From NCBI RefSeq assembly GCF_020102855.1, contig NZ_JADHZD010000019.1, positions 1-64,000 on the forward strand: DNA of 64,000 bases. Direction: 5' to 3'. The notes under the pieces were generated by a model. That model was not told the DNA's origin, ran no database searches, and saw only the letters and a list, made by a program, of their open reading frames with translations. The position numbers were made by a program, and so were the translations under genes. Of this stretch, positions 15,536 through 25,142 are shown in pieces (positions within the stretch are counted from its first letter, which is position 1; each line of letters starts with the position of its first letter). The stretch comes from Nocardioides lacusdianchii. GTDB lineage: Bacteria > Actinomycetota > Actinomycetes > Propionibacteriales > Nocardioidaceae.

Positions 15536-16951
15536 GAGCGCTGCGACGATCTCGTTGACCTTGTCCTTGGCGTCGCCGAAGAGCATCTGCGCGTTGTCCT
15601 TGAAGAAGAGCGGGTTCTGCACCCCGGCATAGCCGGTGGCCATCGACCGCTTGAAGACGATGACGTCGCGGGCGTTCCAGACCTCGAGGACCGGCATCCC
15701 GGCGATCGGCGAGCCGGGCTCCTCCATCGCGGCGGGGTTGACGGTGTCGTTGGCGCCGATCACGAGCACGACGTCGACGTCGGGCAGGTCGTCGTTGATC
15801 TCGTCCATCTCGAGCACGATGTCGTACGGCACCTTCGCCTCGGCGAGCAGCACGTTCATGTGGCCCGGCAGGCGGCCGGCGACCGGGTGGATGCCGAAGC
15901 GGACGTCGACGCCCTTCTCGCGCAGCCGCTTGGTCATCTCCGCGACGGGGTACTGTGCCTGCGCGACCGCCATGCCGTAGCCGGGCGTGATGACGACCGA
16001 CGAGGCGCCGGCCAGCATCTCCGCCACGTCGGCGGCCTGGATCTCGCGGTGCTCGCCGTAGTCGCGGGCCTCCCCGCTGACGGTGCCGTCGGAGCCGAAG
16101 CCGCCGGCGATGACGCTCACGAAGGAGCGGTTCATCGCCTTGCACATGATGTAGCTGAGGATCGCGCCCGAGGAGCCGACCAGCGCGCCGGTGATGATGA
16201 GCAGGTCGTTGCCGAGCATGAAGCCCGCGGCCGCGGCGGCCCAGCCGCTGTAGCTGTTGAGCATCGACACCACGACGGGCATGTCACCGCCGCCGATCGC
16301 GGCGACGAGGTGGAACCCGAGGGCGAGGGCCAGCACGGTCATCACGACCAGCGGCGCCATCCCGCCCCATCCGTCGGCCAGCATGAACCAGACCAGCAGC
16401 ACGGCCGACGAGACGAGCACCGCGAGGTTGAGCTGGTGGCGTCGCGGCAGCACCAGTGGCGAGGACTTCATCTTCGCGCTGAGCTTGAGGTTGGCGACCA
16501 CGGAGCCGGTGAAGGTGACGGCGCCGATGAAGACGCCGATGAAGACCTCGGCGTTGTGCACCGCGTCCGAGGCCACGCCGAGCGCGGCGTCCTCGATGTA
16601 GGTGTTGTAGCCCACCAGCACGGCGGCGAGCCCGACGAAGCTGTGCATCATCGCGATCAGCTCGGGCATGCCGGTCATCTCGACGCGGCGCGCGAGGCGG
16701 ATGCCGATGACCGCCCCCACCGTGCCCGCGACGAGGATGATGACCAGCCCGACCACGACCGGCCCTTGGTCGATGTAGTCGGTGCCGAGGAAGTCGAGCA
16801 CCAGCAGCAGCGTCGCGACGAGCGCAAGAGCCATGCCGGCCATGCCGAACTGGTTGCCGCGCCGGGCGGTCTCGTGCTTGCTGAGGCCCGCGAGCGCGAG
16901 GATGAAGAGGAGCGCGGCGAGGATGTAGGCGCCCTGGACGAACGAAGCCAC
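15530..16951 (-). CDS. pntB: NAD(P) transhydrogenase subunit beta
   Basis: A 473-residue subunit of the proton-translocating nicotinamide nucleotide transhydrogenase, which drives NADH + NADP+ to NAD+ + NADPH with the proton gradient. About nine transmembrane helices fill the first 270 residues, with [13 protein letters not shown] carrying the histidine implicated in proton movement. The soluble NADP(H)-binding domain follows ([13 protein letters not shown], then [30 protein letters not shown]). The gene starts with GTG at 16951, three bases after the pntA stop, so the two form an operon. Confidence 0.95.
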   Translation of the reverse strand: MASFVQGAYILAALLFILALAGLSKHETARRGNQFGMAGMALALVATLLLVLDFLGTDYIDQGPVVVGLVIILVAGTVGAVIGIRLARRVEMTGMPELIAMMHSFVGLAAVLVGYNTYIEDAALGVASDAVHNAEVFIGVFIGAVTFTGSVVANLKLSAKMKSSPLVLPRRHQLNLAVLVSSAVLLVWFMLADGWGGMAPLVVMTVLALALGFHLVAAIGGGDMPVVVSMLNSYSGWAAAAAGFMLGNDLLIITGALVGSSGAILSYIMCKAMNRSFVSVIAGGFGSDGTVSGEARDYGEHREIQAADVAEMLAGASSVVITPGYGMAVAQAQYPVAEMTKRLREKGVDVRFGIHPVAGRLPGHMNVLLAEAKVPYDIVLEMDEINDDLPDVDVVLVIGANDTVNPAAMEEPGSPIAGMPVLEVWNARDVIVFKRSMATGYAGVQNPLFFKDNAQMLFGDAKDKVNEIVAALG

Positions 16952-16954
16952 GGG

Positions 16955-18511
16955 TCAGCCCTTCTGGAACATGTTGAGCATCCGCCGGGTGACCATGAAG
17001 CCACCGAAGACGTTGATGCTGGCGAGCAGGATGGCGACCCCGGCGATCACCTGGACCGCGAGGTTGTCGACCGGTGCCTGGAGGACCGCGCCGACCACGA
17101 TGATCCCGCTGATCGCGTTGGTGACGCTCATGAGCGGCGTGTGGAGCGCGTGGTGGACGTTGCCGATGACGTAGAAGCCGATCACGACCGCGAGCACGAA
17201 GACGGTGAGGCTCGGCAGGAAGCTCGGCGGCGCCAGGGTGGCCAGCGCGAGGAAGACCACCGCGGCCAGCCCGGCGGCGTACATCCGGCGACGAGGGTCG
17301 GGCGGGGGCGGCGGCGCCTTCTCGACCGGCATCACCTTGGTCGCCTCGGCCGGGGCGGCGGAGACCTGGACCGGCGGCGGGGGCCACATGATCTCTGCAG
17401 TGGTGCCACTCCCTCCCACACTGCGGGTGACGGTGATCCCGCGCTGGACGACGTCGTCCATGTCGAGGGTGAGCACGCCGTCCTTGGCGGGGGTGAGGAG
17501 CTTGAGGAGGTTGACGACGTTGGTGCCGTAGAGCTGGCTGGTCTGGGCCGCGAGGCGGCCGGCGAGATCGGTGTAGCCCAGGACGGTCACGCCGTTGGCG
17601 GTGACCACGCGCTCGTCCTTCACCGTGGCGGCGACGTTGCCGCCGTTGGCCGCGGCCATGTCGACGACCACAGAGCCCGGCTTCATCGCCGCGACCGTCT
17701 CCGCGCTGACGAGCTGCGGGGCGGGACGGCCGGGGATCAGCGCAGTCGTGATGACGATGTCGGCGGCCCGCGCCTCCTCGTCGTACATCGCAGCGGTGGC
17801 GGCCTCCTGCTCGGCGGTCATCTCCTTGGCGTAGCCGTCGGAGGAGACCTCCTGTCCCTGCCCCATGTCGACGGTGACGAACTCCGCGCCCATCGACTCG
17901 ACCTGCTCGGCGACCTCGGGGCGTACGTCGAACGCGCGCACGATCGCGCCCAGCGAGCCGGCTGCACCGATGGCGGCGAGCCCTGCGACGCCGGCGCCGA
18001 CCACGAAGACACGCGCCGGCGGCACCTTGCCGGCCGCCGTGACCTGGCCGGTGAAGAGCCGGCCGAACTCGTGGGCCGCCTCGATGACGGCGCGGTAGCC
18101 CGCGACGTTGGCCATCGACGACAGCACGTCCATCGACTGCGCCCGCGAGATGCGCGGCACCGCGTCCATCGCAAGCGCCGTCACGCCCGCCGCGGAGAGC
18201 CGCTCGACGAGCTCGGGGCTGCGGGCAGGCGCCATGAGCGCGATCACCGTCGCGCCGGGACGCAGCCGGGCGATCTCCTCGTCGGTGGGGGCGTTGACCT
18301 TCACCACGACGTCGCTCGACCAGACCTCCTCGCCCGTGCCGACGCGGATGTCGGCGTCGGCGAAGGCCGTGTCCGGCTGGTCGGCCGCAGCGCCTGCGCC
18401 CTGCTCCACCACGACGTCGTAGCCCAGCGACACCAGCTGCGACGCCGTCTTCGCCGTCGCGGCGACGAGGGTCTCGCCGGGTCGTGACTCACGTGGGATG
18501 CCGATGCGCAC
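16955..18511 (-). CDS. pntA: NAD(P) transhydrogenase subunit alpha
   Basis: A 518-residue alpha subunit. Residues 1-380 are the NAD(H)-binding domain, related to alanine dehydrogenase (MRIGIPRES start, Rossmann loop [23 protein letters not shown] block). A proline-rich linker ([13 protein letters not shown]) leads to four hydrophobic helices (to NMFQKG) that join PntB in the membrane. Domain order is therefore that of the fused E. coli PntA and not of the three-subunit form. The GTG at 18511 fits because the family begins M-R-I-G-I-P; an upstream in-frame start would add an unrelated 22 residues. GGAGGCAGCA precedes it as ribosome binding site. Confidence 0.95.
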   Translation of the reverse strand: MRIGIPRESRPGETLVAATAKTASQLVSLGYDVVVEQGAGAAADQPDTAFADADIRVGTGEEVWSSDVVVKVNAPTDEEIARLRPGATVIALMAPARSPELVERLSAAGVTALAMDAVPRISRAQSMDVLSSMANVAGYRAVIEAAHEFGRLFTGQVTAAGKVPPARVFVVGAGVAGLAAIGAAGSLGAIVRAFDVRPEVAEQVESMGAEFVTVDMGQGQEVSSDGYAKEMTAEQEAATAAMYDEEARAADIVITTALIPGRPAPQLVSAETVAAMKPGSVVVDMAAANGGNVAATVKDERVVTANGVTVLGYTDLAGRLAAQTSQLYGTNVVNLLKLLTPAKDGVLTLDMDDVVQRGITVTRSVGGSGTTAEIMWPPPPVQVSAAPAEATKVMPVEKAPPPPPDPRRRMYAAGLAAVVFLALATLAPPSFLPSLTVFVLAVVIGFYVIGNVHHALHTPLMSVTNAISGIIVVGAVLQAPVDNLAVQVIAGVAILLASINVFGGFMVTRRMLNMFQKG

Positions 18512-18724
18512 TGCTGCCTCCTGGGTGGGGGCTCCGGACCTGGTCGGCACCAGAGCGGCGTGCGGGCCGGGGCACAACGTACCGAAACAGAAGCCGTTGT
18601 CACCGGTGTCTCAGGTGGCGCGCGTCACGTGCTCGCTCACCCTTCGGGGTCAGGCGGGCGCGACCGCGGGGGACGAGCACGGTTGAATGGGCCGCTGACC
18701 GACATCGACGAGCAGGAGCTCAAC

Positions 18725-19000
18725 GTGAACAAGACTGAACTGCGTGACGCCATCGCCTCGCACGCCGAGCTGACCAACGCCCAGGCCGACAAGGCGCTCG
18801 AGGCCGTCATCTCCTCCATCACCACCGCTGTCGCCGGTGGCGACAAGGTCACCGTGCCGGGCTTCGGGACGTTCGAGTCCCGTGAGCGCTCGGCGCGCAC
18901 GGGCCGCAACCCGCAGACCGGCGAGACCATGGAGATCGCCGCGAGCAAGGCGCCGGCCTTCAAGCCGGCCGCTGCGTTCAAGAACGCCGTCAACGGCTGA
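18725..19000 (+). CDS. hup: DNA-binding protein HU
   Basis: A 91-residue histone-like HU protein starting at GTG 18725 (MNKTELRDAIA), preceded by AGGAG. The beta-arm signature is present: GFGTFESRERSARTGRNPQTG, followed by the usual closing KAPAFKPAAAFKNAVNG. It lacks the long lysine/alanine-rich tail that mycobacterial and many actinobacterial HupB proteins carry, so this is the short bacterial-type HU. It binds and bends DNA without sequence preference as part of the nucleoid. A strong terminator hairpin follows immediately, so it is monocistronic. Confidence 0.95.
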   Translation: MNKTELRDAIASHAELTNAQADKALEAVISSITTAVAGGDKVTVPGFGTFESRERSARTGRNPQTGETMEIAASKAPAFKPAAAFKNAVNG

Positions 19001-19015
19001 CCTGACGCTCGACGA

Positions 19016-19048
19016 CTCGGCCCCGCGAGGACTCCTCGCGGGGCCGAG
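19016..19048 (+). terminator. Terminator of the HU gene
   Basis: A perfect 16-bp GC-rich inverted repeat (19016-19031 with 19033-19048) lies 15 bases after the HU stop codon. There is no T-run, which is common for actinobacterial terminators. Confidence 0.75.
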
Positions 19049-19086
19049 CTGCGTGCGGGGCGGCTCGATCCGCCCCATACTGATGC

Positions 19087-19467
19087 ATGGCCATCGTCGA
19101 TGCGGCGCCGATCCGCGCCGTCCAGTACCAGCCGAACGACCGGCGCGCGTGGCTCGCACTCGGCCTGGCGGTCCTCAGCGCCACGGCGTGCGTCGTGGCG
19201 CTCGTGCTGCCCTACTTCGCAGCCGGGCTCCCCGCCCGCGAGTCGCTCTACCTCTACGACATCGACCAGCTGTGGCCCTACACCTCCGCAGCAGGCCCGC
19301 TGGTGGGCCTGCTCTCCTTCTGGGCCCTGGCGATGGCCCCGTTCATCTCCTTCGCCGTCGTGTGCTGGGGTGCGCACCGCCTGTGGACCCTGCGCGCCGC
19401 ACCCGGACGTGATGTCGTGGTGGCGCTGGCGCTGCTCGTGTCCGTCTGCACCCTCGGGTGGTCATGA
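19087..19467 (+). CDS. Small membrane protein of unknown function
   Basis: A 126-residue protein with three hydrophobic segments (about 23-45, 65-90, 105-124), the first in WLALGLAVLSATACVVALVLPYF. The extracytoplasmic loop between the first two contains YLYDIDQLWPYTS. I do not recognise a family. The ATG at 19087 is just downstream of a possible CATACT -10, giving little or no leader. It stands alone between the HU terminator and the RTX-like gene, with no operon partner. Likely a real but uncharacterised inner-membrane protein. Confidence 0.65.
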   Translation: MAIVDAAPIRAVQYQPNDRRAWLALGLAVLSATACVVALVLPYFAAGLPARESLYLYDIDQLWPYTSAAGPLVGLLSFWALAMAPFISFAVVCWGAHRLWTLRAAPGRDVVVALALLVSVCTLGWS

Positions 19468-19607
19468 CACCGATGGCGAGCGACCTGCTGGCGTGGATGA
19501 TCGACTGACCTCTGGATCCAGCCGCTGGGGGGACGGGATCAGCGGGTCGTGACAACCTTTCGGGCCGGGCACCGGTCACAAGGGTCCGGACACGATCAAG
19601 GGGAACC

Positions 19608-20864
19608 ATGAGGAACATCCGTCTGACCGCGGTCGCGCTCCTGGGCGCGGCCGTGCTCACACCGACGGGCGCTGCCACCGCTGCGGCCGAGACGTGTCAG
19701 GGGCAGGCGGCGACCATCGTCGGGACGCCCGGTGGCGAGATCGTGGGCACGGAGGGTGCTGACGTCATCGTCACGAACGGCGCGACGCGCGTCGACGCAC
19801 GCGGCGGCGACGACCTCGTGTGCGGCACCGGCACCGCCCCGGTGTTCGCCACCATCCTCGGCGCGGGGGCCGACACGTTCATCGCCGACTCCAGCGGTGG
19901 ACGGCACTTCGTCCATGCGGGCGCCATCGTCGGTCGCGAGGACGTGGTCTCCCCCGACACGACCGACACCGAGGCCGACGCCATCCGCGCCGCCAGCGCC
20001 GTCGTCGTCTCCGGCATGGCAGGCCAGTCGAACGCCGACATCATCGACCTCGACTTCGGCGAGATCAGCTGGAGCGGGATCCAGACCGCCCCCAGCGCGG
20101 TGTCCGTGGGCACCGGCGGCATCTTGGGCGTTCGATCCGTTACCGGCGACGTCGCCATGTACGCCAAGGGCACCGTGACCGGGGACGACACCGCCCTCAC
20201 CTGGACGGGCCAGTTCGACAGGCTCGCCTTCACCACGTCGGCCGAGCGTGGCATGTTCACGTTCCGCGGCACCAGCGGCACCGAGCACGTCAAGGTCAAC
20301 GCACCGACGACGTACGACCGCAACATCGCACTCCGCAGCGGCAAGGACTCCTACGAGTCCGACACCCTGGGCGGGAAGGCGACGCGGATCAAGGGCGACG
20401 GCGGGCGCAACCAGCTGCTGCTCGAGCTCACCAGCCACGGTCGCGTCCGCGCCGACCTGAGCCGTTCGCGGGTGACGGCCACCAAGGCCGGCAAGGAGGA
20501 CTCGATCCGCGTACGCGGCTTCGACGACATCATCGTGAGCGCGAAGCGCGCCGACGTCATCGGCACCAACCGCGCGAACAGGATCGGCGTCATCGCGTGC
20601 CGGGTGACCATCAGTGGCAGGAAGGGCCGGGACGATCTCTACGTCGGCACCAGGTACAGGGGCCTCGGCACGTGGGTCCCGCCGCGGTGCGACAAGCCCA
20701 GGGCCACGATCTACGGCGGCCCCGGCAACGACAGCCTCGCTGGGAGCTATCCCAGCAACGACCGCCTCATCGGCGGCCCGGGCAAGGACCGCGTGGCAGG
20801 CGGGTTCGGCGGGCGCGACGTGTGCCAGGGCGAGAAGGTCCGGGAGTGCGAGAAGCGCATCTGA
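19608..20864 (+). CDS. Secreted protein with degenerate RTX-like (calcium-binding) repeats
   Basis: A 418-residue secreted protein. The signal peptide (MRNIRLTAVALLGAAVLTPT...) ends near ATAAAE. The mature part contains hemolysin-type GGxGxD-like turns at both ends: GTPGGEIVGTEGADVIV and ARGGDDLVCGTG near the N-terminus, YGGPGNDSLAG, IGGPGKDRVAGG and GGRDVCQ near the C-terminus. The middle third is a longer beta-rich region with degenerate repeats (RVRGFDDIIVSAKRADVIGT). Cysteines near both ends could form disulfides. Calcium-stabilised beta-roll folding outside the cell is the likely structure; the activity is unknown. An AGGGGAA ribosome binding site precedes the ATG, and a terminator follows. 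Confidence 0.75.
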   Translation: MRNIRLTAVALLGAAVLTPTGAATAAAETCQGQAATIVGTPGGEIVGTEGADVIVTNGATRVDARGGDDLVCGTGTAPVFATILGAGADTFIADSSGGRHFVHAGAIVGREDVVSPDTTDTEADAIRAASAVVVSGMAGQSNADIIDLDFGEISWSGIQTAPSAVSVGTGGILGVRSVTGDVAMYAKGTVTGDDTALTWTGQFDRLAFTTSAERGMFTFRGTSGTEHVKVNAPTTYDRNIALRSGKDSYESDTLGGKATRIKGDGGRNQLLLELTSHGRVRADLSRSRVTATKAGKEDSIRVRGFDDIIVSAKRADVIGTNRANRIGVIACRVTISGRKGRDDLYVGTRYRGLGTWVPPRCDKPRATIYGGPGNDSLAGSYPSNDRLIGGPGKDRVAGGFGGRDVCQGEKVRECEKRI

Positions 20865-20871
20865 GGTGGGA

Positions 20872-20902
20872 GCCGGGCCGTCCCCGCTGGAGGCGGCCCG
20901 GC
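20872..20902 (+). terminator. Terminator after the RTX-like gene
   Basis: GCCGGGCCG (20872-20880) and its exact complement CGGCCCGGC (20894-20902) form a 9-bp stem with a 13-base loop, starting eight bases after the stop codon. Confidence 0.6.
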
Positions 20903-21078
20903 GTCCCGTTCGGGTCGGACCGCGCGGAGCAAGCGGCGACCTTGGCAGGACGATGGATTTCCAAGCACCGCTCATGCCGATGAGCGGGCAAGGCAACTCA
21001 CGCTCTTGGAGGCGTTGCTATTGCGGTCCATCGTCGACAACGGCCGTGCTTCGCGTGCGGCACACTGGGCACGTGGAC

Positions 21079-21729
21079 ATGAGCCATCCGGTACTCGACT
21101 TTCCTGTCCACGGACTCTCGGGAGGTCCGGATGGTCCACGGTGGCTCGACGGCGTGGTGGGGCGGTTGGGCCACCCGGCAACTGGAGTCTGGCTGGGGCA
21201 CGGCAGCACGCGGCGGGATCCCAAGCGGCCGTGGACACAGGTGGGCACGTTCCGTTGTGACCGGTTCCCGGGCTCCGCAGTCGACGCGGACCAGCGGATG
21301 GTGTCCGACGCCGTGTTCGCACTAGTGGACGCGACGATGCCCCACCCTGCTGCCCGTCCCGACGAATTCGGCCACCGGCTGGTGGACGCCGCCACGGCAA
21401 GAGCCGCGAACCGATCCAAATGGCAGCCCTTCTCGTGGACGGTCCGCGACCAGGCAGTGGCTGCGTCGGTGCTGCGCTGGGCTGGAGCTTGGGCGGCCTT
21501 CACCACCGCGCTGCCCGAGGTCGACATCGTCATGGTCGGCTACGGCGTCGAGCCCACCGCACTGACCATGACAGAGGTAGAAGACGCGTCTGAATACCAC
21601 TTCGACCGGAGAAGCCCCATCATCTTCCCTGAAACCGTTGAGCGCTCGCGTGCGGCCGCAGGGATCCAGTACGAGTCAGTGGACGAGCGGTGGTGGCCAA
21701 GTCACGCCGACCACGCCACCACGGTATGA
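21079..21729 (+). CDS. Hypothetical protein (216 aa), atypical composition
   Basis: A 216-residue protein I do not recognise. It starts at ATG 21079 (MSHPVLDFPVHG); an in-frame GTG at 21073 is an alternative. It has a Trp-rich central part (WTQVGTF, KWQPFSW, LRWAGAWAAF) and a C-terminal acidic segment (MTEVEDASEYHFD). There is no signal peptide or membrane helix. Codon use is less strongly G/C-ending than in neighbouring genes, and the preceding 100 bp (to the terminator at 20902) hold no gene; both hint at transfer. The next gene, a HIT-family protein, is similar in composition, but 71 bp and a separate promoter lie between. Confidence 0.6.
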   Translation: MSHPVLDFPVHGLSGGPDGPRWLDGVVGRLGHPATGVWLGHGSTRRDPKRPWTQVGTFRCDRFPGSAVDADQRMVSDAVFALVDATMPHPAARPDEFGHRLVDAATARAANRSKWQPFSWTVRDQAVAASVLRWAGAWAAFTTALPEVDIVMVGYGVEPTALTMTEVEDASEYHFDRRSPIIFPETVERSRAAAGIQYESVDERWWPSHADHATTV

Positions 21730-21788
21730 ACCGACTGGCCATTTGCGGGCAGCAAATCATCCGCATCTGCCACCGTGCGTGCGCGGAT

Positions 21789-21794
21789 TAGGGT
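21789..21794 (+). promoter_or_regulatory. -10 element of a probable leaderless promoter
   Basis: TAGGGT ends six bases before the ATG at 21801. The same hexamer at the same spacing precedes the DUF2254 gene and, at seven bases, upp. Confidence 0.5.
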
Positions 21795-21800
21795 TCCTGC

Positions 21801-22163
21801 ATGGCTGATCGTTCGGAGGCTGACCCATACGTGGGCGACGACTTCTACTGTGACGTCGCGATCCCGAACCCCGAGGAACTGGACCTCGTCTTCGACGACG
21901 AGCACGTCCTCGCCTTCCATCACACGCGTCCGTTCTGGCAGACGCACGTCGTCGTAGTCCCCAAGAGGCACATCGCCTCTTTGACCACGGTGACCGAGGA
22001 AGATGCGCACCTCATGAGGCGTCTATTCGCCGTGGTGCAGAGAATCGCCCACGACGTCGAGGAGAGCAGAGGAGCGGCCGCCGTCCTCACTAACCTCGGT
22101 CGCTACCAAGACTCAAAGCACTTGCACGTGCACATCCACAGCGGCGGCCTCCGGAACACCTGA
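21801..22163 (+). CDS. HIT-family nucleotide-binding hydrolase
   Basis: A 120-residue histidine-triad protein. The triad is HLHVHIHSG near the C-terminus (about 107-115), and the usual upstream strand VLAFHHTRPFWQTHVVVVPKRHI is present. HIT proteins cleave nucleoside phosphoramidates or adenylylated compounds, or hydrolyse dinucleoside polyphosphates. The N-terminus (ADPYVGDDFYCD) replaces the cysteine-rich zinc site found in many longer bacterial HIT proteins. Codon use is less biased than the local norm, as in the gene before it. A leaderless start is likely because TAGGGT lies six bases upstream. Confidence 0.85.
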   Translation: MADRSEADPYVGDDFYCDVAIPNPEELDLVFDDEHVLAFHHTRPFWQTHVVVVPKRHIASLTTVTEEDAHLMRRLFAVVQRIAHDVEESRGAAAVLTNLGRYQDSKHLHVHIHSGGLRNT

Positions 22164-22288
22164 CCGGGTTCTCGCTCAAACGCACTCATCTGCCGCGACC
22201 CGTGCGAGCAGCACGAGGGGAGGGTTCTTCGCTCTGCAGACGCGCCCGTGGCCGCGTCAGCTCGCGGCTGGCGGGATGTGGGGCGGGG

Positions 22289-23773
22289 TCAACTTCGAGG
22301 TGACGGGATCCGGGGCGGACCGGGGTCTGATGGGTCGAGCGCGGTGGTCCCGTCACGGTCGCGTCGGTAGTGATGGCCGTGCGGGCTGGTCCACTCGAAA
22401 ACCCCAGGCTCGGTCATGTCATATCGCCAGGCGGAGTGGGTCTTGACCCGGTGGTGGAACCGGCACAACGCGGCCAGGTTGTCGGTGTGCGTCGGCCCGG
22501 ACTGGGGTCGGCCTTCTGATTGGGCGTCATGGTCGTACTCGATGACGTGGTCGACGTCGCAGCCCCGCGCCGGTCGACCGCACCCCGGAAAAACGCAGGT
22601 CCGGTCGCGAAGGCCACGTGCTCGCGGATGCGGTCCGGGACCCCATAGCCCGGCGCCGCCCTCTCCTGGTCGAGGTCGATGACCGGCTTGACCGTGACCA
22701 TCGTCCGCGAGTCGCGGCACCACGACTTCAGCTGCTCCAGCAGGACCAGCCGCTGCCCCTCCTCCAGCCGCCCCGTCGGTCCGAAGACGATGGTGTCGCT
22801 GGAGAGGCTGGCGTCGAAGTGGGCGTGCAGCACGACTGAGCGGGCGGCGGGGAGGCCTGGTCTCGATACGCCGGCTCGTTCCTCACCGGCTACTCGACCA
22901 CCAACAGATTCGTCGGCTACTCGACCACCAGCCGAGTCACTTGCTGGTCGACCACCAGCAGAGCCGTGGAGGTCGAGAGCGGTCTGCGTCCGGGCCAGGT
23001 CACCCAGCGCTTTCGCCCTGCGTGCGTCGAGGGATTCCTGCGACCCGAGGGCCTTCTGAATGGCGGCGCCGTGGGCAAGCGCCTGCTGGAGGTCGAGCCC
23101 GTCGGCGAGATCGACCTCGGCCTCGAGCCGCACGGTCCCGGCGAAGTGCACGTCCTGGTCGTGGATCGTCACGTGGCGCGGGTCGACGTGGAGGTACCCG
23201 TCCTCCGGATCGGCAGCAGGATCCGGCTCGGCGAGGTCGAACCGCTTGATCGTCTCCGCCACGAGCCGGTCCAGCTGCGCAGGACCCACCTTCCCCGCGA
23301 CCGCGGCGACCTGCGTGTCGACGAACCGCGCCGCCTCGACCGTCAGCTCAGGTGTCGAGTGAATCGTGACCTCGGCAACCGCACGCGCACGCCACGCCGG
23401 AACCGAACCGGTGTGGACCTGCGACCACAGTCGGGGGAGGCGGTGGCGCAGCTCGAGCGCGTGGCCGATGAGCTTCTTCGCCGAGACCGAGGTGACGCCG
23501 AGGACGGTGCCGAGCTCGGCGACGCAGAACTCCGCGACCAGCGGCGTACCCGGTCCGGCGATGGGCTCCTCGTGCGCGCACCCGGGAACGGTGAACGAGG
23601 CGGCGGAGTGGATCGACTCCGGAGGGTGCAGGTCGGCCCAGCGCGGCGAGGTCGAGCTGGCGGGCTGCTTCGGTGTTCTCGATGGAGCGGGAGGCCTTGG
23701 TCGAGGCGAGCAGTGCTGCGGGGCCGAGGGCTTCTGCCCCGGCCTCTGCTCCTGCGTCCAACGTCTCGATCAT
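22289..23773 (-). pseudogene. DUF222/HNH endonuclease gene broken by two frameshifts
   Basis: Read on the minus strand from ATG 23773 (MIETLDAGAEAG), the product is a DUF222-type protein with a C-terminal HNH nuclease. The frame changes near 23640: LDLAAL continues as WADLHPPESIHSAASF only after an indel. It changes again near 22605: EHVA should continue as LRDRTCVFPGCGRPARGC, needing one extra base in a run of C. The HNH core is otherwise intact (CVFPGC, CDVDHV, LCRFHH). The middle part has a low-complexity insert encoded by a 44-bp repeat and its degenerate copies (22859-22960). Either this is a decaying gene or the two indels are sequence errors; the family is often multicopy in Nocardioides-like genomes. 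Confidence 0.75.
22859..22902 (+). repeat. 44-bp hairpin repeat, copy 1 (inside the DUF222/HNH gene)
   Basis: The element begins GGTCTCGATACGCC and ends CTACTCGACCACC. It shares 40 of 44 bases with copy 2 at 23811-23854. The inner arms are GCCGG and CCGGC. In copy 2 they are GCCCG and CGGGC, so stem changes are compensated. Degenerate partial copies of the CTACTCGACCACC end follow at about 22914-22955. Confidence 0.75.
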
Positions 23774-23810
23774 GCGTTCGAGCCTAGGGAAGGGGTCCGA
23801 CAGTGGGCCG

Positions 23811-23854
23811 GGTCTCGATACGCCCGCTCGTTCCTCGCGGGCTACTCGACCACC
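23811..23854 (+). repeat. 44-bp hairpin repeat, copy 2 (intergenic)
   Basis: The second copy of the GGTCTCGATACGCC...CTACTCGACCACC element lies between the start of the broken HNH gene and the end of upp. It forms a GCCCG/CGGGC stem with a CTCGTTCCTCG loop. Its size, hairpin and dispersal fit a REP-like element. Confidence 0.75.
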
Positions 23855-23903
23855 GATGGAAGAGGGGCCGCGCTCGGCTGCTCGACCAGCGAGCGGGCGA
23901 GGG

Positions 23904-24545
23904 TCAGTGCGCGACGCCGTACAGCCGGTCGCCGGCGTCGCCGAGGCCCGGGACGATGTAGCCCTTCTCGTTGAGCTTCTCGTCCTGCGCGGCCGTGACG
24001 ACGGTGACGGGGACGTCGAGGCCCTCGAGGCCCTTCTCGAGGTTGGCCACGCCCTCGGGGGCGACGAGCAGGCAGATCGCGGTGATGTCGTCGGCGCCAC
24101 GGTCGGTGAGGAAGCGGATCGCCGCGGCGAGGGTGCCGCCGGTGGCGAGCATCGGGTCGAGGACGTAGCACTGGCGCCCGGAGAGGTCCTCGGGCAGGCG
24201 CTCGGCGTACGTCGACGCCTCGAGGGTCTCCTCGTTGCGGACCATGCCGAGGAAGCCGACCTCGGCCGTCGGCAGGAGCCGCATCATGCCGTCGAGCATG
24301 CCGAGCCCGGCGCGCAGGATCGGGACGACCATCGGCTTGGGCTGGGCGAGGTAGACGCCTGTGGTCGGGCCGACCGGCGTGGTGATGTCCATCGGGTCGA
24401 CGCGCACCTCGCGGGTCGCCTCGTAGGCCAGGAGGGTCACGAGCTCGTCGGTCAGCCGACGGAAGGTCGGCGAGTCGGTGTTCTCGTCGCGGAGGACGGT
24501 GAGCTTGTGGGAGACGAGGGGGTGGTTCACCACGTGCAGGCGCAT
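23904..24545 (-). CDS. upp: Uracil phosphoribosyltransferase
   Basis: A 213-residue enzyme converting uracil and PRPP to UMP in pyrimidine salvage. Length and sequence are typical: [20 protein letters not shown] start, PILRAGLGM (uracil/PRPP loop), and the PRPP-binding DPMLATGGT followed by the C-terminal [11 protein letters not shown]. The longer frame upstream is rejected because the family begins at this ATG. TAGGGT lies seven bases before the start, consistent with a leaderless mRNA. The gene is divergent from the tadA pair, with about 110 bp between. Confidence 0.96.
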   Translation of the reverse strand: MRLHVVNHPLVSHKLTVLRDENTDSPTFRRLTDELVTLLAYEATREVRVDPMDITTPVGPTTGVYLAQPKPMVVPILRAGLGMLDGMMRLLPTAEVGFLGMVRNEETLEASTYAERLPEDLSGRQCYVLDPMLATGGTLAAAIRFLTDRGADDITAICLLVAPEGVANLEKGLEGLDVPVTVVTAAQDEKLNEKGYIVPGLGDAGDRLYGVAH

Positions 24546-24552
24546 GGCCCTC

Positions 24553-24558
24553 ACCCTA
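24553..24558 (-). promoter_or_regulatory. -10 element of upp, probable leaderless promoter
   Basis: On the minus strand TAGGGT ends seven bases before the upp ATG. No Shine-Dalgarno sequence is present in the seven-base gap. Confidence 0.5.
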
Positions 24559-24656
24559 GTGGGTCCGGGCGTCGGCGGATCGACTGCGCAAGAGGGTTGG
24601 CGGACCCTGCGGTTTCTGCGACATTGGATGTCCGATTGACGGTGGGGAGGCCGGTC

Positions 24657-25142
24657 ATGTCCGAGCAGAGCGGCGAGATCGACTTCGCGCTGGCCGCGTT
24701 CGTCGAGGACGGCGCCTGGGAGGTGCAGGACATCGCCCCACCGGCCTTCGAGACGATCGAGTCGTTGAGCCACGCGCTGCGCCACGTCTCGGGTGAGTCC
24801 GGGGCGGTCGGCATGGTCGCGGTCGACGAGGACTTCTTCGTGCTCGTGCGGGTCGACCGCACCACGACCCGCGTGCTGCTCTCCGACGTCACCGCGGCCG
24901 ACGAGTGGGAGCTGGCCCAGTCGGCGATGGACTTCCTCGGCCTCCCGCCGCCGGAGGACGACGACATCCAGGTGCTGGCCGGCGACCTCGACCTCCTCGC
25001 CGACCTCGGTCTGCACGCCATCGACATGGGCGCGCTGCTCGACGACGTCGAGGCCTACCCTGACGAGGTGCTGTCCGACATCGCCCGCCGCCTCGGCTTC
25101 GGCGAGCTCTTCGACGACGCCGTGGGCCTCACCTCGGCATGA
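24657..25142 (+). CDS. tRNA adenosine deaminase-associated protein
   Basis: A 161-residue acidic protein of the small actinobacterial family that is regularly encoded directly before tadA. It starts [24 protein letters not shown] and has a helical, leucine-rich second half ([33 protein letters not shown]). No catalytic motif is visible. Its stop overlaps the ATG of tadA by four bases, so the two are translationally coupled, which supports a direct role with the deaminase; the molecular role is unknown. Confidence 0.9.
   Translation: MSEQSGEIDFALAAFVEDGAWEVQDIAPPAFETIESLSHALRHVSGESGAVGMVAVDEDFFVLVRVDRTTTRVLLSDVTAADEWELAQSAMDFLGLPPPEDDDIQVLAGDLDLLADLGLHAIDMGALLDDVEAYPDEVLSDIARRLGFGELFDDAVGLTSA

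Noticed and set aside
15860-18487. An 875-residue plus-strand open frame opposite pntA and pntB
   Set aside because: It is antisense to the transhydrogenase genes, which have all family motifs, and its own product has none.
22890-22960. Possible CRISPR-like or tandem array of CTACTCGACCACC units
   Set aside because: The units are short, irregularly spaced and degenerate, are partly coding, and belong to the end of the 44-bp hairpin element.
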